The notes beneath the pieces were generated by a model that made no database searches, was not told the DNA's origin, and saw only the letters and a list, made by a program, of their open reading frames with translations. DNA of 58,313 nt from Candidatus Kapaibacterium sp. (GTDB lineage: Bacteria; Bacteroidota; Ignavibacteria; Kapaibacteriales; UBA2268), in assembly GCA_937927515.1 (NCBI GenBank), contig CALBDO010000007.1:1-58313 (forward strand), given 5' to 3'. Made by a program: the position numbers and the translations under genes. This document shows, piece by piece, positions 30,622 through 40,308 of the stretch; the first letter of the stretch is position 1, and every line of letters starts with the position of its first letter.

Positions 30622-31377
30622 TTATTCTTTCTCGAGTTGTGCAAGAACTTCATCTGTGAATTCATAGTTGCCATATACATTTTGTACATCGTCGATTTCT
30701 TCGAGTGTGTCGAAAAATTTTAAAACTTTACGGGCTGATTCAATGTTATCGATTTTTATAGTAGTTTTTGGAATATATTCAAATTTAGACTCAAGGATTT
30801 TGAACTTATGTTCTTCAAAATATTTTTGGCAAGAAACCATATCTTCAAAGGAACATATGATTCTTGTTCGCTCCTCATCGTATTCCATATCTTCGCAACC
30901 AGCCTCTAGAATTGCTTCAAGCATTTGGTCTTCACTTCTACTTTCGGGATTTACGTATATAACACCTTTTCTTTCAAAATTCCACATTACAGAACCAGGT
31001 TCACCAATGCTTCCGCCTAACTTATTGATTTCAGAGCGAATTAATGGGAAAGTTCTATTTCTATTGTCGGTTATTGCTTCGAGAATTACAGCCACACCAA
31101 AAGGAGCATAACCTTCGTAAATGATTTCTTCGAAGTTTTCACCTTGAATTTCGCCCGTACCTCTTTGAATAGCTCGTTTTATGTTTTCCATTGGCATATT
31201 CTCGGCTTTTGCATTTTGAATAGCCAGTCGCAATCTGGGATTGGCTTCGGGGTCGCCACCACCCTCGCGTGCGGCGATTGTTATTTCCTTGGCTAATCTT
31301 GTGAACAATTTACCTCGTCTTGCATCTTTTGCTGCTTTCTTATGTTTAATGTTTGCCCACTTGCTATGACCAGACAT
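30622..31377 (-). CDS. yebC: YebC/PmpR family protein (TACO1 homologue)
   Basis: A 251-residue cytoplasmic protein beginning MSGHSKWANIKHKKAAKDAR, the family hallmark, with RLAKEITIAAREGGGDPEAN and ENIKRAIQRGTGE following. Older work calls the family a transcription regulator; newer work links YebC/TACO1 to translation of proline-rich stretches. The gene is preceded by AGAGGAAG and followed by ruvC. Function in this genome is inferred only from family. Confidence 0.95.
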   Translation of the reverse strand: MSGHSKWANIKHKKAAKDARRGKLFTRLAKEITIAAREGGGDPEANPRLRLAIQNAKAENMPMENIKRAIQRGTGEIQGENFEEIIYEGYAPFGVAVILEAITDNRNRTFPLIRSEINKLGGSIGEPGSVMWNFERKGVIYVNPESRSEDQMLEAILEAGCEDMEYDEERTRIICSFEDMVSCQKYFEEHKFKILESKFEYIPKTTIKIDNIESARKVLKFFDTLEEIDDVQNVYGNYEFTDEVLAQLEKE

Positions 31378-31465
31378 ATCTTCCTCTCTTAATTTTATAA
31401 ATATACAAAATTAATAATTAGACCGTAATTTAATGGTTGCAATGCACTTCTTCACTAGATAACTA

Positions 31466-31496
31466 TTTGTTAAATCCTCTAAGTTTATTAATTTTG
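31466..31496 (+). promoter_or_regulatory. Bacteroidota-type promoter of tRNA-Pro
   Basis: TTTG at 31466-31469 is followed after exactly 19 bases by TAATTTTG at 31489-31496, matching the -33 TTTG and -7 TAnnTTTG consensus of the Bacteroidota housekeeping sigma factor. The mature tRNA begins seven bases after the -7 box, so transcription would start at or just before the tRNA. Confidence 0.75.
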
Positions 31497-31502
31497 CATT
31501 AC

Positions 31503-31577
31503 CGGCGTGTAGCGCAGCCTGGTTAGCGCACTACTTTGGGGTAGTAGGGGTCGCCAGTTCGAATCTGGCCACGCCGA
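31503..31577 (+). tRNA. tRNA-Pro (anticodon GGG)
   Basis: A full 75-base cloverleaf: acceptor stem CGGCGTG with CACGCCG, D arm with GCGC/GCGC, anticodon stem CTACT/AGTAG enclosing loop TTGGGGT (anticodon GGG), T arm GCCAG-TTCGAAT-CTGGC and discriminator A. The 3' CCA is not encoded. Confidence 0.95.
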
Positions 31578-31607
31578 CTGTATTTATAATTAGTTTGGTT
31601 ATAAATA

Positions 31608-31639
31608 AAAAAGGCTGTACATTCCTGTACAGCCTTTTT
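31608..31639. terminator. Bidirectional terminator between tRNA-Pro and the large surface-protein gene
   Basis: GGCTGTACA at 31613-31621 pairs with TGTACAGCC at 31626-31634 around TTCC. Runs of A on one side and T on the other extend the stem and give a U tract on both strands. It can stop the tRNA transcript (plus) and the 1878-residue gene (minus). Confidence 0.9.
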
Positions 31640-31650
31640 GTTTTCGTCGA

Positions 31651-34600
31651 CTATCGAATTACGACCATTTGTTTTACTAATTCCACTCCATCGAAGGAAA
31701 GTTTGTAAACATAAGTTCCGTTCGGGATAATTAACTCATCAAGGTTAAGTGATATACTGTATTCTCCACTGGATACAATTTCGTTAAACAATGTTGCAAC
31801 TTTTCTTCCAACGACGTCATAAAGCTCGAGCGTTGCTTTTCCTCCTTTTGGTAAAGAAAAGCTAATGATAGTGTGCGAGCTAACGGGATTGGGGCTATTT
31901 TGCTCAAGAGTAATGTCATTAATTGATAACTGCAACCCCGCGACTTGTTTTAATGTAACACTTACAACACAATTGTTAGAAACAACTTCACCGCAATCAT
32001 TTTGTACTTTGCAGTAATATGTTCCAGCGTCTTCGTTCGTTACTGAAGCCTTTTCATAAAGTGACTGGTTTGCTCCATTGATTGGTTCTCCGTCCTTGTA
32101 CCATTGGTAGTTCAATGGTTCGGTACCGTCTGCAGCTATTTCTATTGTCAACTTTTCTCCAGCATTTAAGTTGATGCTCGACGCTGGTTGTTGGGTAATT
32201 GAGGGTTTGATTTTGACATTGAGTTGCGCTGGGGCAGAAATAGCAGTATAGCCAGTTGGAATATTAGTAAGAACAACGTCGTAATTTCCAGCATCGTTTA
32301 TATTGATGTTACTTATGGTAAGATTAGGAGTTGAAGCACCGGAAATTCTTCCATTATCTGATAATGCTACTCCATTTTTTCTCCATTGGTATTCAAGATT
32401 TGTTCCACCGGTAAAGTTTGCTTGGACGGAAAATTCAACAGTCTGTCCTTCGCAAGCGGAGACATCTTTGGGCTGAGATATAATGTCTATTGTTGGGATT
32501 TCAATCGTGAAACCAGTTGCAGTATCGGAGCCACAGAGTCCGGTGATGGTTACCCAGTAATTAGAACCGATATCTGATGCTCGAACATCTCGAATAGTAA
32601 GATAATTAGATTTAGAGCCAGAAATTCTATCATTATCTACCAAGGGTTGGTTGCCTCTGTACCATTGGATTTGTATTTCTCCAGAGGGTTGCAATCCCTC
32701 TACCACTGCGTCGAAGTTAAATGCGGCGACCTCGCCAAGTTTTACAACCTGGATTTTGTCTGCTCTTGAAATTTTTGTTTTTGGATGGACATAAATCAAA
32801 ATATCATTTGTAAAAACATCCACAATTCCACGGCAGTCTTGGATTGTTAGCTTGCAACGGTAAACCCCAGAATGTTCAAACCGAGCATTGTTCAGGATAA
32901 GGACTGGGCTCTTGGCGGTAATATTATCAGTGATATCTTGGTTATCTTTTTGCCATTGATATTTTAGAACAATTCCTTCAGTAACGACATATGTCATAAT
33001 GTCCGTACCTACACAAGCTGATTGTGGTTGTGGCTGTTCAATTATTTTGAACAATGGCCAAACGGTAACATTGATTTCCTCTGAGGCAACGGGATTTCCA
33101 TCCGGATAACAAGCCTCTGAACCATAAACAAGTACACGGTAGTTTCCACTAAAGGAGGGATTTGCTAGATGAAATTCAAGGGTTCTCTGTCTTGCCGTTG
33201 GGAATTTGTCCAAATCAAGGTCTACCCAGCTTCCCCCAACTAACTTTTGCCATTTGTAGCCAGTAATGGTTCCTGTGGCTGTTGATGAAAGTGTAAAATC
33301 ATCATTTTCGCAAATATTGGCTGGGTCTTTATCGCATCGGACAAAGTTTGTTTTAATTGTTTCTGTTACATCAACAAAAGCAGGATTTGAGTATACTTTG
33401 CTAGGACCACAATTGCCTGGACCCAGAACGACAACTCGATAAAAACCAGTGGCTTCACCAGGATTGGATATAGATTGCACGAGGTTAGGACCATTAGCAC
33501 CGGGTATGTCAACCCAGAGGTTTGGATTATTTGGGTCACGTTTTTGCCATTGCCAGCCAATGATTGTTCCGTCGCTCGTACTGCTCAAGTTTATAGAAGG
33601 ATTTAAATCAATGCAGATTGAAGTATTTTGGGGATGAGAGATTATCTCTATTGGGGATTCGACTTTGAGCAAAGCCGGTTGTGTTGTCACTGTCTCTTCC
33701 ATGAAAGATATTTTACAACTATAATCGGCAGAATCGCTTTGGACAAGTGAACTGAATACTAAGGTTCGGTTAGTTTCATTAGAAATTTCATTTTGGTCCT
33801 TAAGCCATTGATAGCTGAAGTTGGGTGTCGGGAATGTACGGGTAATTCCGTCAGCGAAACCAACGACACTGGCATTTGCGGTTAAGGTTACTGAACCGTT
33901 TTTGCAGTAAACAGAAGTTTGTGGAGTGAAGGTTATTGGAGATGCCTCTAAAATTGGTCGAATTTCGTCGCAACCAATATTGACTTTGGTACTCCGACGA
34001 ATTTCATTATCGAAATCATAAGTAATACCGCTAATTGCTGGAGCGAGGAATCTATTGTCGCCAACCATCGAGCCTGTTAAATGTAGGTCGTCGTTTCCAA
34101 TAAAGACTGGTTGAACATTAATGGAATTACCGTCGCCTCCGGATGAGTTTCTCCAATCAGCAAGAGTAGTTTTATCGGCACCGTAGTAACCTAAAATCCC
34201 ATAACTACCAGAGACATAATAGTCGTTGTAATTTATATTTGAGAATGTAAACCCGGCGGGCACGTAGATTGCATACATTTTACTACCGGCGATGCTACTA
34301 CCAAGGCTATTAACAAATATATTGTTTCGCAGGTCTGTTCCAGTTACTGCTGTTGTTGTTATTAATAAACAAGCACTCATACTTGCAGATGAGCCGACAT
34401 TTGCTTGGTTGCCGTATAGATGCACAGTGTTGTGATAAATTTTATAATTTGTCCCGCCGGCGATTCTAATTCCAAATGGGTTGTATGTTGTGCTTGAGGC
34501 GCTGTAATTCATTGTGTGCAAGTCGGAGACCATGTTGTTGGCTATTAGGATATTGGAGTTTCCTGTGGAGGAATTTATGTTAATACCATAAGCACCCCAA

Positions 34601-37287
34601 CCGCCGGCTGATTCTTGGTAAATTCCATAAATCTTGTTTCCGACAATTTTTGCATCAGAGCAATAAGTATTCAATTCCACGCCAGCTAAGTTTGTGCCAT
34701 CCGTTCTTTTGATATTGTAAATAGTATTACCTTCAATAATTACACCTTGAGCATATTGGTAAATGTAAATACCACGATATCCAATGTAATCGGACTGAAC
34801 ATCCCCTCCGATAATGTTATTCAATATTTTCAAGCTATCGAGGTTGCCACCCGAAACCCCACCAGCAAAAATACCATAATAACATCTTTTTATTGAATTG
34901 TTCTGAATAGTAACGTAGTCATTGTCTGCACCACTTCCAGCAGTGGAAATTGTAGTGCCTGCTATATAAATTCCCATACTGGATGTCTGTGATGGAGAAT
35001 AACTATTACCAATTCCAACTATGTTGCAGTTTCGAATTAAAACATTACTACATCCAGCATTAAATCCAAGTGACTTTATCCATATTACTGCTGCTGTACT
35101 AGCCGTCGTTGCATCGTTTCTGAATGTTAAATATCTTCCCACACCCGCAATTCTACCATCAAATGTAACCCTATCAGCTCCGTTGAGAACAATTAAACCA
35201 TTGTTAGCGAATGTTCCACTGATTGTTCGATGCCCCCCTTTTGGTTTGATTGTCAAAGTGTATCCACTCCCACCATATTCGGTCCATTGGTTAAGAGTTG
35301 GAGGGTTTGGTCCTGGTTCCACTATGTCTGTTGCAATTTCCAAAGTCACATTGCAACCCAAACCAAAAGTATTGATTTCGTCGAAGGCTTCAGTTAAGTT
35401 TTGATAGTATTGACCTGTTCCGACTGTGTAGGTGCCACAACGAGGTCCACGGATTTCCCTTGCTCCAGATGGATTGGTGACTGATGGTGTGTAATTATTT
35501 CCACCTAGAACAAAACCGGTGCATTGGGCGTCTAAGAAGTTACCAGCTGTTGCGTTTGACGATACATCGTACACGAGCCAAAAATAATTTGTGCCAGCAG
35601 ATAAAGTTTGAGAGCCAGCGACAGTAAATGAACCACTTGGATTTAAAACTGTCGACCCGAACTGCGTTGATGTAGAGAAAGTAGCGGAAGTTCCAGTGTA
35701 ATAAACTCTTGCAGCTGATATATCTGAAGTACTGGTTGTTCCATTTGTATTGAATGTGATACTTGTTAACGTTAATGGGTCTGCAGCACCCTGAGTTGTT
35801 ACCTCCAATCTAATAATTGGTTGATTAGTAAATCCAATTCCAACATTTCCAGTAATTTGTGTGGTTGTCGAAGAGATATACCTCATAACATCTGGGTAAG
35901 CATCGTAACAAATATCGTCCACAAAAATATTATTTCCATATTGGCTGTAAGCAAGGAAAATTATGTAGTTGGTAGAGCCATTGAAAGTGGATGGTATGTC
36001 GTACTCGAAGTAATACCAGCCAGCAGTTGCATAGTATCTCGAAACGAAACCTAATTGTGTGGCTCCAGAGACGGATGGGGATGTATTTACGTATACAGTG
36101 ACCCCTTCTTGAGTGTAACTTGAATAGCCTGGGTCTCTATACATCCAGAACCGTACTTTTGGAGTGTATGTGCTTCTTTGTGACCAGTCTATGATTGGAG
36201 TTATCAAGGCTACAGAGTTTCCTGATTGTATGGAAAATGAATTATACCTAATCATGTAAGAACCAGAACGAGGGGAACAAGTTGGAGAGGTTCCACTAGT
36301 AACTCTATCCCAGAGACGTGTATCAGTTCCAGCGACTTTAATATTTTGCCAACCTTGGGGTGGGAATGTAGACCCTTCGAAAGATTCGCAAAAGACTTTA
36401 AGGTGAGTTATTGGTCTATTTCCAGTGGGTGATGTTGTGGTTGGTGTTCTGGAACTTCCACCTATTGTAATACTATTGCAGGAAGCATCCACAACGTTTC
36501 CTATTGTGGCATTCTGAGCAATATCATAAGTAAGCCAAAAGTAATTTGTTCCGTTAGAAAGTTGTTGAGAACCATTGATGGTGAAATTACCAGAGGGATT
36601 GTTGACTGTTGAGCCAAATTGGTTATTTGTGTTGAAGGTGTTGCTTGTGCCGGTGTAATACAATTTTGCATTAGATATGTCTGCTGTGTTTGTAGTTCCA
36701 GTTGTACTAAAACTGAAAGAAGTAGCGGATAAAGGATTGTTTGTACCGCTCATTACCACTTCAATTCTTAAGATGACTTGATTGGTCATCCCTTTACCGG
36801 TTGGGTCAGTTATTTGGTAGCAATTTGAGGATTGATAAGTCATATTTGTTCCGGCTGAGTAATTGAATGCAATAGAGATATTGGTTGCTCGATGACCACC
36901 ATCGCCAAAATAATCCTCAATCCATAAATACCATGTGCCATTCAGGGTTTCGTCGTTAAATTCTGATAGGTCAATAGAATAATTGCCGTCGGAAATGTTA
37001 GTTGCAACTACGACGCTAGTACCACTGGGTGATTGAAGATGTAGACTACCTTCATCTGGCCAATAATCTGTGTCCCATGTGAAATTTATAGTTATTCCTG
37101 AAATGACGCCAGTTTGGGTGATTGTAAAAGAGGTCCAGCCTAATTCACTCAAAGTGTTATAGCTATAATCATATTGGCCTGGGCTATCATTAGGGTAAAC
37201 ATAATAAGTATCGCTTTTAGATAGTTGATAAGATAATAACAAAAGAGACAAAACTATAAAAGTCTTTAAAGAATTGAAAGAAGACAT
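31651..37287 (-). CDS. Large multidomain T9SS-type surface protein
   Basis: 1878 residues, exported and probably displayed on the surface. Order: signal peptide (1-25); P-domain-like module (about 30-150, with TWYLWIEDYFGDGGH); a repeat with SATSFSFSTTGTTNTADIS (about 155-290) of the kind found before BNR/sialidase domains; a MAM/jelly-roll-like module (about 295-465, FCESFEGSTFPPQGWQNI); a second copy of the repeat (about 466-610); a parallel beta-helix (about 615-1115) with many N/I/G-rich turns; seven Ig-like domains (about 1120-1790, each with a YQW-type core); and a T9SS type A C-terminal signal (LEQNSPNPVSSHTIISF, LYDVVGRKVATL, NGTYVYKL). Likely an adhesin or polysaccharide-binding protein; I cannot name a substrate. 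It is monocistronic, with a terminator after it. Confidence 0.85.
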   Translation of the reverse strand: MSSFNSLKTFIVLSLLLLSYQLSKSDTYYVYPNDSPGQYDYSYNTLSELGWTSFTITQTGVISGITINFTWDTDYWPDEGSLHLQSPSGTSVVVATNISDGNYSIDLSEFNDETLNGTWYLWIEDYFGDGGHRATNISIAFNYSAGTNMTYQSSNCYQITDPTGKGMTNQVILRIEVVMSGTNNPLSATSFSFSTTGTTNTADISNAKLYYTGTSNTFNTNNQFGSTVNNPSGNFTINGSQQLSNGTNYFWLTYDIAQNATIGNVVDASCNSITIGGSSRTPTTTSPTGNRPITHLKVFCESFEGSTFPPQGWQNIKVAGTDTRLWDRVTSGTSPTCSPRSGSYMIRYNSFSIQSGNSVALITPIIDWSQRSTYTPKVRFWMYRDPGYSSYTQEGVTVYVNTSPSVSGATQLGFVSRYYATAGWYYFEYDIPSTFNGSTNYIIFLAYSQYGNNIFVDDICYDAYPDVMRYISSTTTQITGNVGIGFTNQPIIRLEVTTQGAADPLTLTSITFNTNGTTSTSDISAARVYYTGTSATFSTSTQFGSTVLNPSGSFTVAGSQTLSAGTNYFWLVYDVSSNATAGNFLDAQCTGFVLGGNNYTPSVTNPSGAREIRGPRCGTYTVGTGQYYQNLTEAFDEINTFGLGCNVTLEIATDIVEPGPNPPTLNQWTEYGGSGYTLTIKPKGGHRTISGTFANNGLIVLNGADRVTFDGRIAGVGRYLTFRNDATTASTAAVIWIKSLGFNAGCSNVLIRNCNIVGIGNSYSPSQTSSMGIYIAGTTISTAGSGADNDYVTIQNNSIKRCYYGIFAGGVSGGNLDSLKILNNIIGGDVQSDYIGYRGIYIYQYAQGVIIEGNTIYNIKRTDGTNLAGVELNTYCSDAKIVGNKIYGIYQESAGGWGAYGININSSTGNSNILIANNMVSDLHTMNYSASSTTYNPFGIRIAGGTNYKIYHNTVHLYGNQANVGSSASMSACLLITTTAVTGTDLRNNIFVNSLGSSIAGSKMYAIYVPAGFTFSNINYNDYYVSGSYGILGYYGADKTTLADWRNSSGGDGNSINVQPVFIGNDDLHLTGSMVGDNRFLAPAISGITYDFDNEIRRSTKVNIGCDEIRPILEASPITFTPQTSVYCKNGSVTLTANASVVGFADGITRTFPTPNFSYQWLKDQNEISNETNRTLVFSSLVQSDSADYSCKISFMEETVTTQPALLKVESPIEIISHPQNTSICIDLNPSINLSSTSDGTIIGWQWQKRDPNNPNLWVDIPGANGPNLVQSISNPGEATGFYRVVVLGPGNCGPSKVYSNPAFVDVTETIKTNFVRCDKDPANICENDDFTLSSTATGTITGYKWQKLVGGSWVDLDLDKFPTARQRTLEFHLANPSFSGNYRVLVYGSEACYPDGNPVASEEINVTVWPLFKIIEQPQPQSACVGTDIMTYVVTEGIVLKYQWQKDNQDITDNITAKSPVLILNNARFEHSGVYRCKLTIQDCRGIVDVFTNDILIYVHPKTKISRADKIQVVKLGEVAAFNFDAVVEGLQPSGEIQIQWYRGNQPLVDNDRISGSKSNYLTIRDVRASDIGSNYWVTITGLCGSDTATGFTIEIPTIDIISQPKDVSACEGQTVEFSVQANFTGGTNLEYQWRKNGVALSDNGRISGASTPNLTISNININDAGNYDVVLTNIPTGYTAISAPAQLNVKIKPSITQQPASSINLNAGEKLTIEIAADGTEPLNYQWYKDGEPINGANQSLYEKASVTNEDAGTYYCKVQNDCGEVVSNNCVVSVTLKQVAGLQLSINDITLEQNSPNPVSSHTIISFSLPKGGKATLELYDVVGRKVATLFNEIVSSGEYSISLNLDELIIPNGTYVYKLSFDGVELVKQMVVIR

Positions 37288-37346
37288 AGAACCTCCAAAT
37301 TGTTAGACAATACAATGTAATACAAAAGAATTTAAAAATTTTTTTT

Positions 37347-38333
37347 CTATTTAAAACGATAACTATTTACCATTTCCCAACGTAATTTTTTTATTACGTT
37401 TTCTGTAAATGCTATTGGTCGACCAACATCTAAATTTAAATTCAAAATTATTCGTAACTCTTTTACTATTCCAGTGGAAGAAAGACTTTGTTCAATTGAA
37501 CCAACGGCACCGTTTAACTTGTAGGGCAAAGAAAGAGATTTAACATCGTAAAATTTTGTTCTTTTCCAGATTATGTTAGGATTTACAAATCGTCCCACAA
37601 TTTGATATTGATTGGCGAAAAAGCCAGTTGCTTTGAGTTCAAGTGTATCTACTAAATTAATTCCTTCGATTTGCAGTTGGATAGGCGAGTGCCAAATGGA
37701 GTCTCTAAAAGTTGGATGAATTGGATATAAAAGCTTTATTACGTCGCCAATGTATTTAAGCCTTTGGTCGGAAAGCCCATCACTCCAATTATAATACCAA
37801 AGCGTGTCTGGTATGGTAGGTCTTAATTTCTCCACATAACTTCTTTTCTCAAATAAACGCTCACCTTCGATTTTTGCTACTTCTCCATACGGGGAATAAA
37901 TTATTTCAAACTGCATGCTCATTGGCACGCTGTATGTTTGGAAGTCTTCGAATTTGAAAATTGTTGGGTCGGATGTTTCAATATTGGTAAATTGATAAAC
38001 TTTATCATTTTCTTCAAACTTGTAAGTAATTGAATCGATGTAAACCTCGATTTTTGAAAATCCGTCCTTTGGGTCGTCACGCTGTACTAAGGTCATAAAG
38101 TAATTAATAACCCTTCGAAATTGTTTTTTGGAGCTATCTGCGTAAGTTCTTTGTATTTCGGTTGTATCGTAAAGAACATAATTATAATACACTTGGGTTT
38201 TAAAATATGCCTTCAGTTGATATGCGGGGGGTAATTTTATTTCACCCTTCTCTTGCGAAAATATGTTGATTTGGAAAACGACTATTAGTACGATTTGTAT
38301 AAACACCAACTTGCAAGTGTCATACCGTCCCAT
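37347..38333 (-). CDS. Secreted protein of unknown function
   Basis: A 328-residue protein I do not recognise. A hydrophobic N-terminus (about residues 8-26, ending NIFSQ) is a likely signal peptide. The rest is beta-rich with many aromatic and charged residues, for example QLKAYFKTQVYYNYVLYDTTE and YSVPMSMQFEIIYSPYGEV. No Cys-based lipobox or metal motif is seen. The ATG at 38333 is preceded by GGTG and overlaps the Nudix gene end by 49 bases, so it is likely the last gene of the sucD-ndk-nudix unit. Some DUF6263-like bacterial proteins have a similar layout, but that link is a guess. Confidence 0.6.
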   Translation of the reverse strand: MGRYDTCKLVFIQIVLIVVFQINIFSQEKGEIKLPPAYQLKAYFKTQVYYNYVLYDTTEIQRTYADSSKKQFRRVINYFMTLVQRDDPKDGFSKIEVYIDSITYKFEENDKVYQFTNIETSDPTIFKFEDFQTYSVPMSMQFEIIYSPYGEVAKIEGERLFEKRSYVEKLRPTIPDTLWYYNWSDGLSDQRLKYIGDVIKLLYPIHPTFRDSIWHSPIQLQIEGINLVDTLELKATGFFANQYQIVGRFVNPNIIWKRTKFYDVKSLSLPYKLNGAVGSIEQSLSSTGIVKELRIILNLNLDVGRPIAFTENVIKKLRWEMVNSYRFK

Positions 38334-38884
38334 ATTTCACCTTTTTTAATTTTTTGGTCTATTTCTTCTTCGGACAGGAATACAACTATTATTTCTTCGG
38401 TTTCATCCAATTTTTGCGATGTTTTGATAAGATTATCTGTGTAAAAAACATAACAAATTTCATCAGTAAGCCCGTTACATGGATTAAAAGACCCAATTTG
38501 CTTTAATTTATTAGAAAAGTAACCAGTTTCTTGGGCTAATTCTTCAATTGCATTTTCAACAATCGAAAGACCAGGTTTTATGCCTCCACCGGGAAATTCT
38601 AAACTTTCCTTTTGATTTAAGTATCTAAATTGCATGGTTAGAATAAATTTATCCCCTAAGCGTGGAATAACCATTGTAGAACCGGGAGTATGAGCATAAA
38701 AGTATAATTGCTTTTTTTGATTTGGAAGGATGTATTCGTCGATTTTATATTCCCAGTAGGGATTTGTGCAAATAGATTTTTCCGAAAGTTTTAAATAATT
38801 CTTAGTCACTTTTAGAATTGCTTCAAGATGAAAATATAAAGACACATCAAAACGATAAAAAGTTTCAATTAAAGTAATTCGCAC
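38285..38884 (-). CDS. Nudix hydrolase with a degenerate Nudix box
   Basis: Up to 199 residues. The fold resembles ADP-sugar/ADP-ribose pyrophosphatases, with NPYWEYKIDEYILP before and EFPGGGIKPGLSIVENAIEE as the start of the box. Against G-x5-E-x7-R-E-U-x-E-E-x-G-U, the first Glu is Leu, the Arg is Glu and one of the paired Glu is Gln (EELAQETGY), so catalysis may be weak or altered. There is no ATG: the longest frame starts at GTG 38884, inside the ndk end, and GTG codons at 38845 or 38809 are equally possible. The real N-terminus is probably nearer 38809. Confidence 0.75.
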   Translation of the reverse strand: MRITLIETFYRFDVSLYFHLEAILKVTKNYLKLSEKSICTNPYWEYKIDEYILPNQKKQLYFYAHTPGSTMVIPRLGDKFILTMQFRYLNQKESLEFPGGGIKPGLSIVENAIEELAQETGYFSNKLKQIGSFNPCNGLTDEICYVFYTDNLIKTSQKLDETEEIIVVFLSEEEIDQKIKKGEIWDGMTLASWCLYKSY

Positions 38885-39285
38885 AGCGAGAAAAAGAATA
38901 GCACTTCCTTTTCACCATTTTCTGGAGAGTCGGAACCATGAATAGCATTCCTTTCAATGTTTGTACCATAGATGTTCCGAATTGTTCCCTTTTCTGCCTT
39001 CGCAGGGTCTGTGTTTCCAATTAATTTTCGAAAGTCCTCGACGGCGTTTTCTTTTTCTAATGCAATGGGAACAATAGGTCCACTTGTCATATATTTTACA
39101 AGGTCGTTATAAAAAGGCTTATCTTTGTGAATTTCGTAAAAGGCTTTAGCTTGATTTTCGGTCAGACGTGTGAGTTTCAAGCCTAAAATTTTAAAGCCGG
39201 CTTCTTCAATTCTTTTTACGATGTCGCCTATAACCTTTTTCTCAACAGAATCTGGCTTGATGATTGCCAAAGTGCGTTGTACCAT
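38869..39285 (-). CDS. ndk: Nucleoside diphosphate kinase
   Basis: A 138-residue enzyme transferring the gamma phosphate between nucleoside triphosphates and diphosphates. It begins with RTLAIIKPDSVEKK, and the phosphohistidine lies in ERNAIHGSDSPENGEKEV. It has the usual length. AGGAGG sits at normal distance before the ATG. It follows sucD by 12 bases, a sensible link since succinyl-CoA synthetase makes ATP or GTP for NDK. Confidence 0.97.
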   Translation of the reverse strand: MVQRTLAIIKPDSVEKKVIGDIVKRIEEAGFKILGLKLTRLTENQAKAFYEIHKDKPFYNDLVKYMTSGPIVPIALEKENAVEDFRKLIGNTDPAKAEKGTIRNIYGTNIERNAIHGSDSPENGEKEVLFFFSLCELL

Positions 39286-39297
39286 TTAGTCCTCCTA

Positions 39298-40224
39298 CTA
39301 ATTCTCTACTTTTTTCTTATTTATTCTTTTATTGTAAACTTCCAGTATTGTTTTACCTATATCTGCCGGTGATTCGACAACTGTTACGCCAGCAGATTCC
39401 AAGGCTTGAATCTTTTCTTTTGCAGTCCCTTTGCCCCCGGAAATGATTGCTCCAGCATGTCCCATCCTTCTACCAGGAGGAGCTGTTCTTCCAGCAATGA
39501 AGGCTACAACTGGCTTGCGCACGTATTTTTTAATGTACTCGGCTGCTTCTTCTTCTGCTGTACCTCCGATTTCTCCAATCATCATAATTATTTCTGTTTT
39601 TTTGTCCTTATTGAACAGTTCAATTACATCAACAAATGTTGTTCCGATAATGGGGTCCCCACCAATGCCAATGCAAGTACTTTGTCCCAATCCTACGTCT
39701 GTTATTTGCTTTACTGCTTCGTATGTTAGAGTGCCACTCCTCGAGACCACACCTACAGTTCCAGGGTTGTGAATAAATCCTGGAATAATGCCAAGCTTAC
39801 ACTCTCCAGGTGTAATTATACCTGGACAATTTGGACCAATCATTCTTGATTTCGATGATTTTAAAGCAGAATATACTTTGAGCATATCTTTTGTTGGTAT
39901 ACCTTCTGTAATAGTAACAATCAATTTAATTTCTGCCTCTATAGCTTCTAAAATGGCATCGGCAGCAAGATGTGGTGGCACGAAAATAACTGTTGCCTCT
40001 GGTTTAAGCAATTCCACAGCGTCTCGGACGGAATTGAAAATTGGTACTTCCTTTGGAAAAGGGAACGAATCGCTACCTTTGTAATTAATCCCTCCTTTTC
40101 CAGGGGTCACGCCGCCAACGATTTTTGTTCCATATTCTAACATTTGTGCGGTGTGGAACGTTCCTTCCGAACCTGTTATACCTTGCACTATTGCTTTGGT
40201 TTTTTTGTTAACTAATATACTCAT
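39298..40224 (-). CDS. sucD: Succinyl-CoA synthetase alpha subunit
   Basis: A 308-residue subunit carrying the CoA-binding domain and the phosphohistidine of the TCA-cycle ligase. Motifs: [47 protein letters not shown] and active His in [17 protein letters not shown]. Length is slightly over the usual 290 because of a basic C-terminal tail. GAGGTAA precedes the start. The beta subunit sucC is not in the window. Confidence 0.97.
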   Translation of the reverse strand: MSILVNKKTKAIVQGITGSEGTFHTAQMLEYGTKIVGGVTPGKGGINYKGSDSFPFPKEVPIFNSVRDAVELLKPEATVIFVPPHLAADAILEAIEAEIKLIVTITEGIPTKDMLKVYSALKSSKSRMIGPNCPGIITPGECKLGIIPGFIHNPGTVGVVSRSGTLTYEAVKQITDVGLGQSTCIGIGGDPIIGTTFVDVIELFNKDKKTEIIMMIGEIGGTAEEEAAEYIKKYVRKPVVAFIAGRTAPPGRRMGHAGAIISGGKGTAKEKIQALESAGVTVVESPADIGKTILEVYNKRINKKKVEN

Positions 40225-40308
40225 CTTATTACCTCGGAAATTTGATATTAAAAATTTGCAATTTAAAACTTTTTAATTTAGTCTGGAAACAAACAATTTG
40301 GAAATCCC

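Noticed and set aside
31651-37287. Idea that the large protein is a phage tail fibre
   Set aside because: It has a signal peptide and a T9SS C-terminal signal, and there are no phage genes around it.
39406-40084. Plus-strand open frames opposite sucD
   Set aside because: Shadow frames of the conserved sucD sequence; Pro/Ser/Cys-rich translations with no motif.
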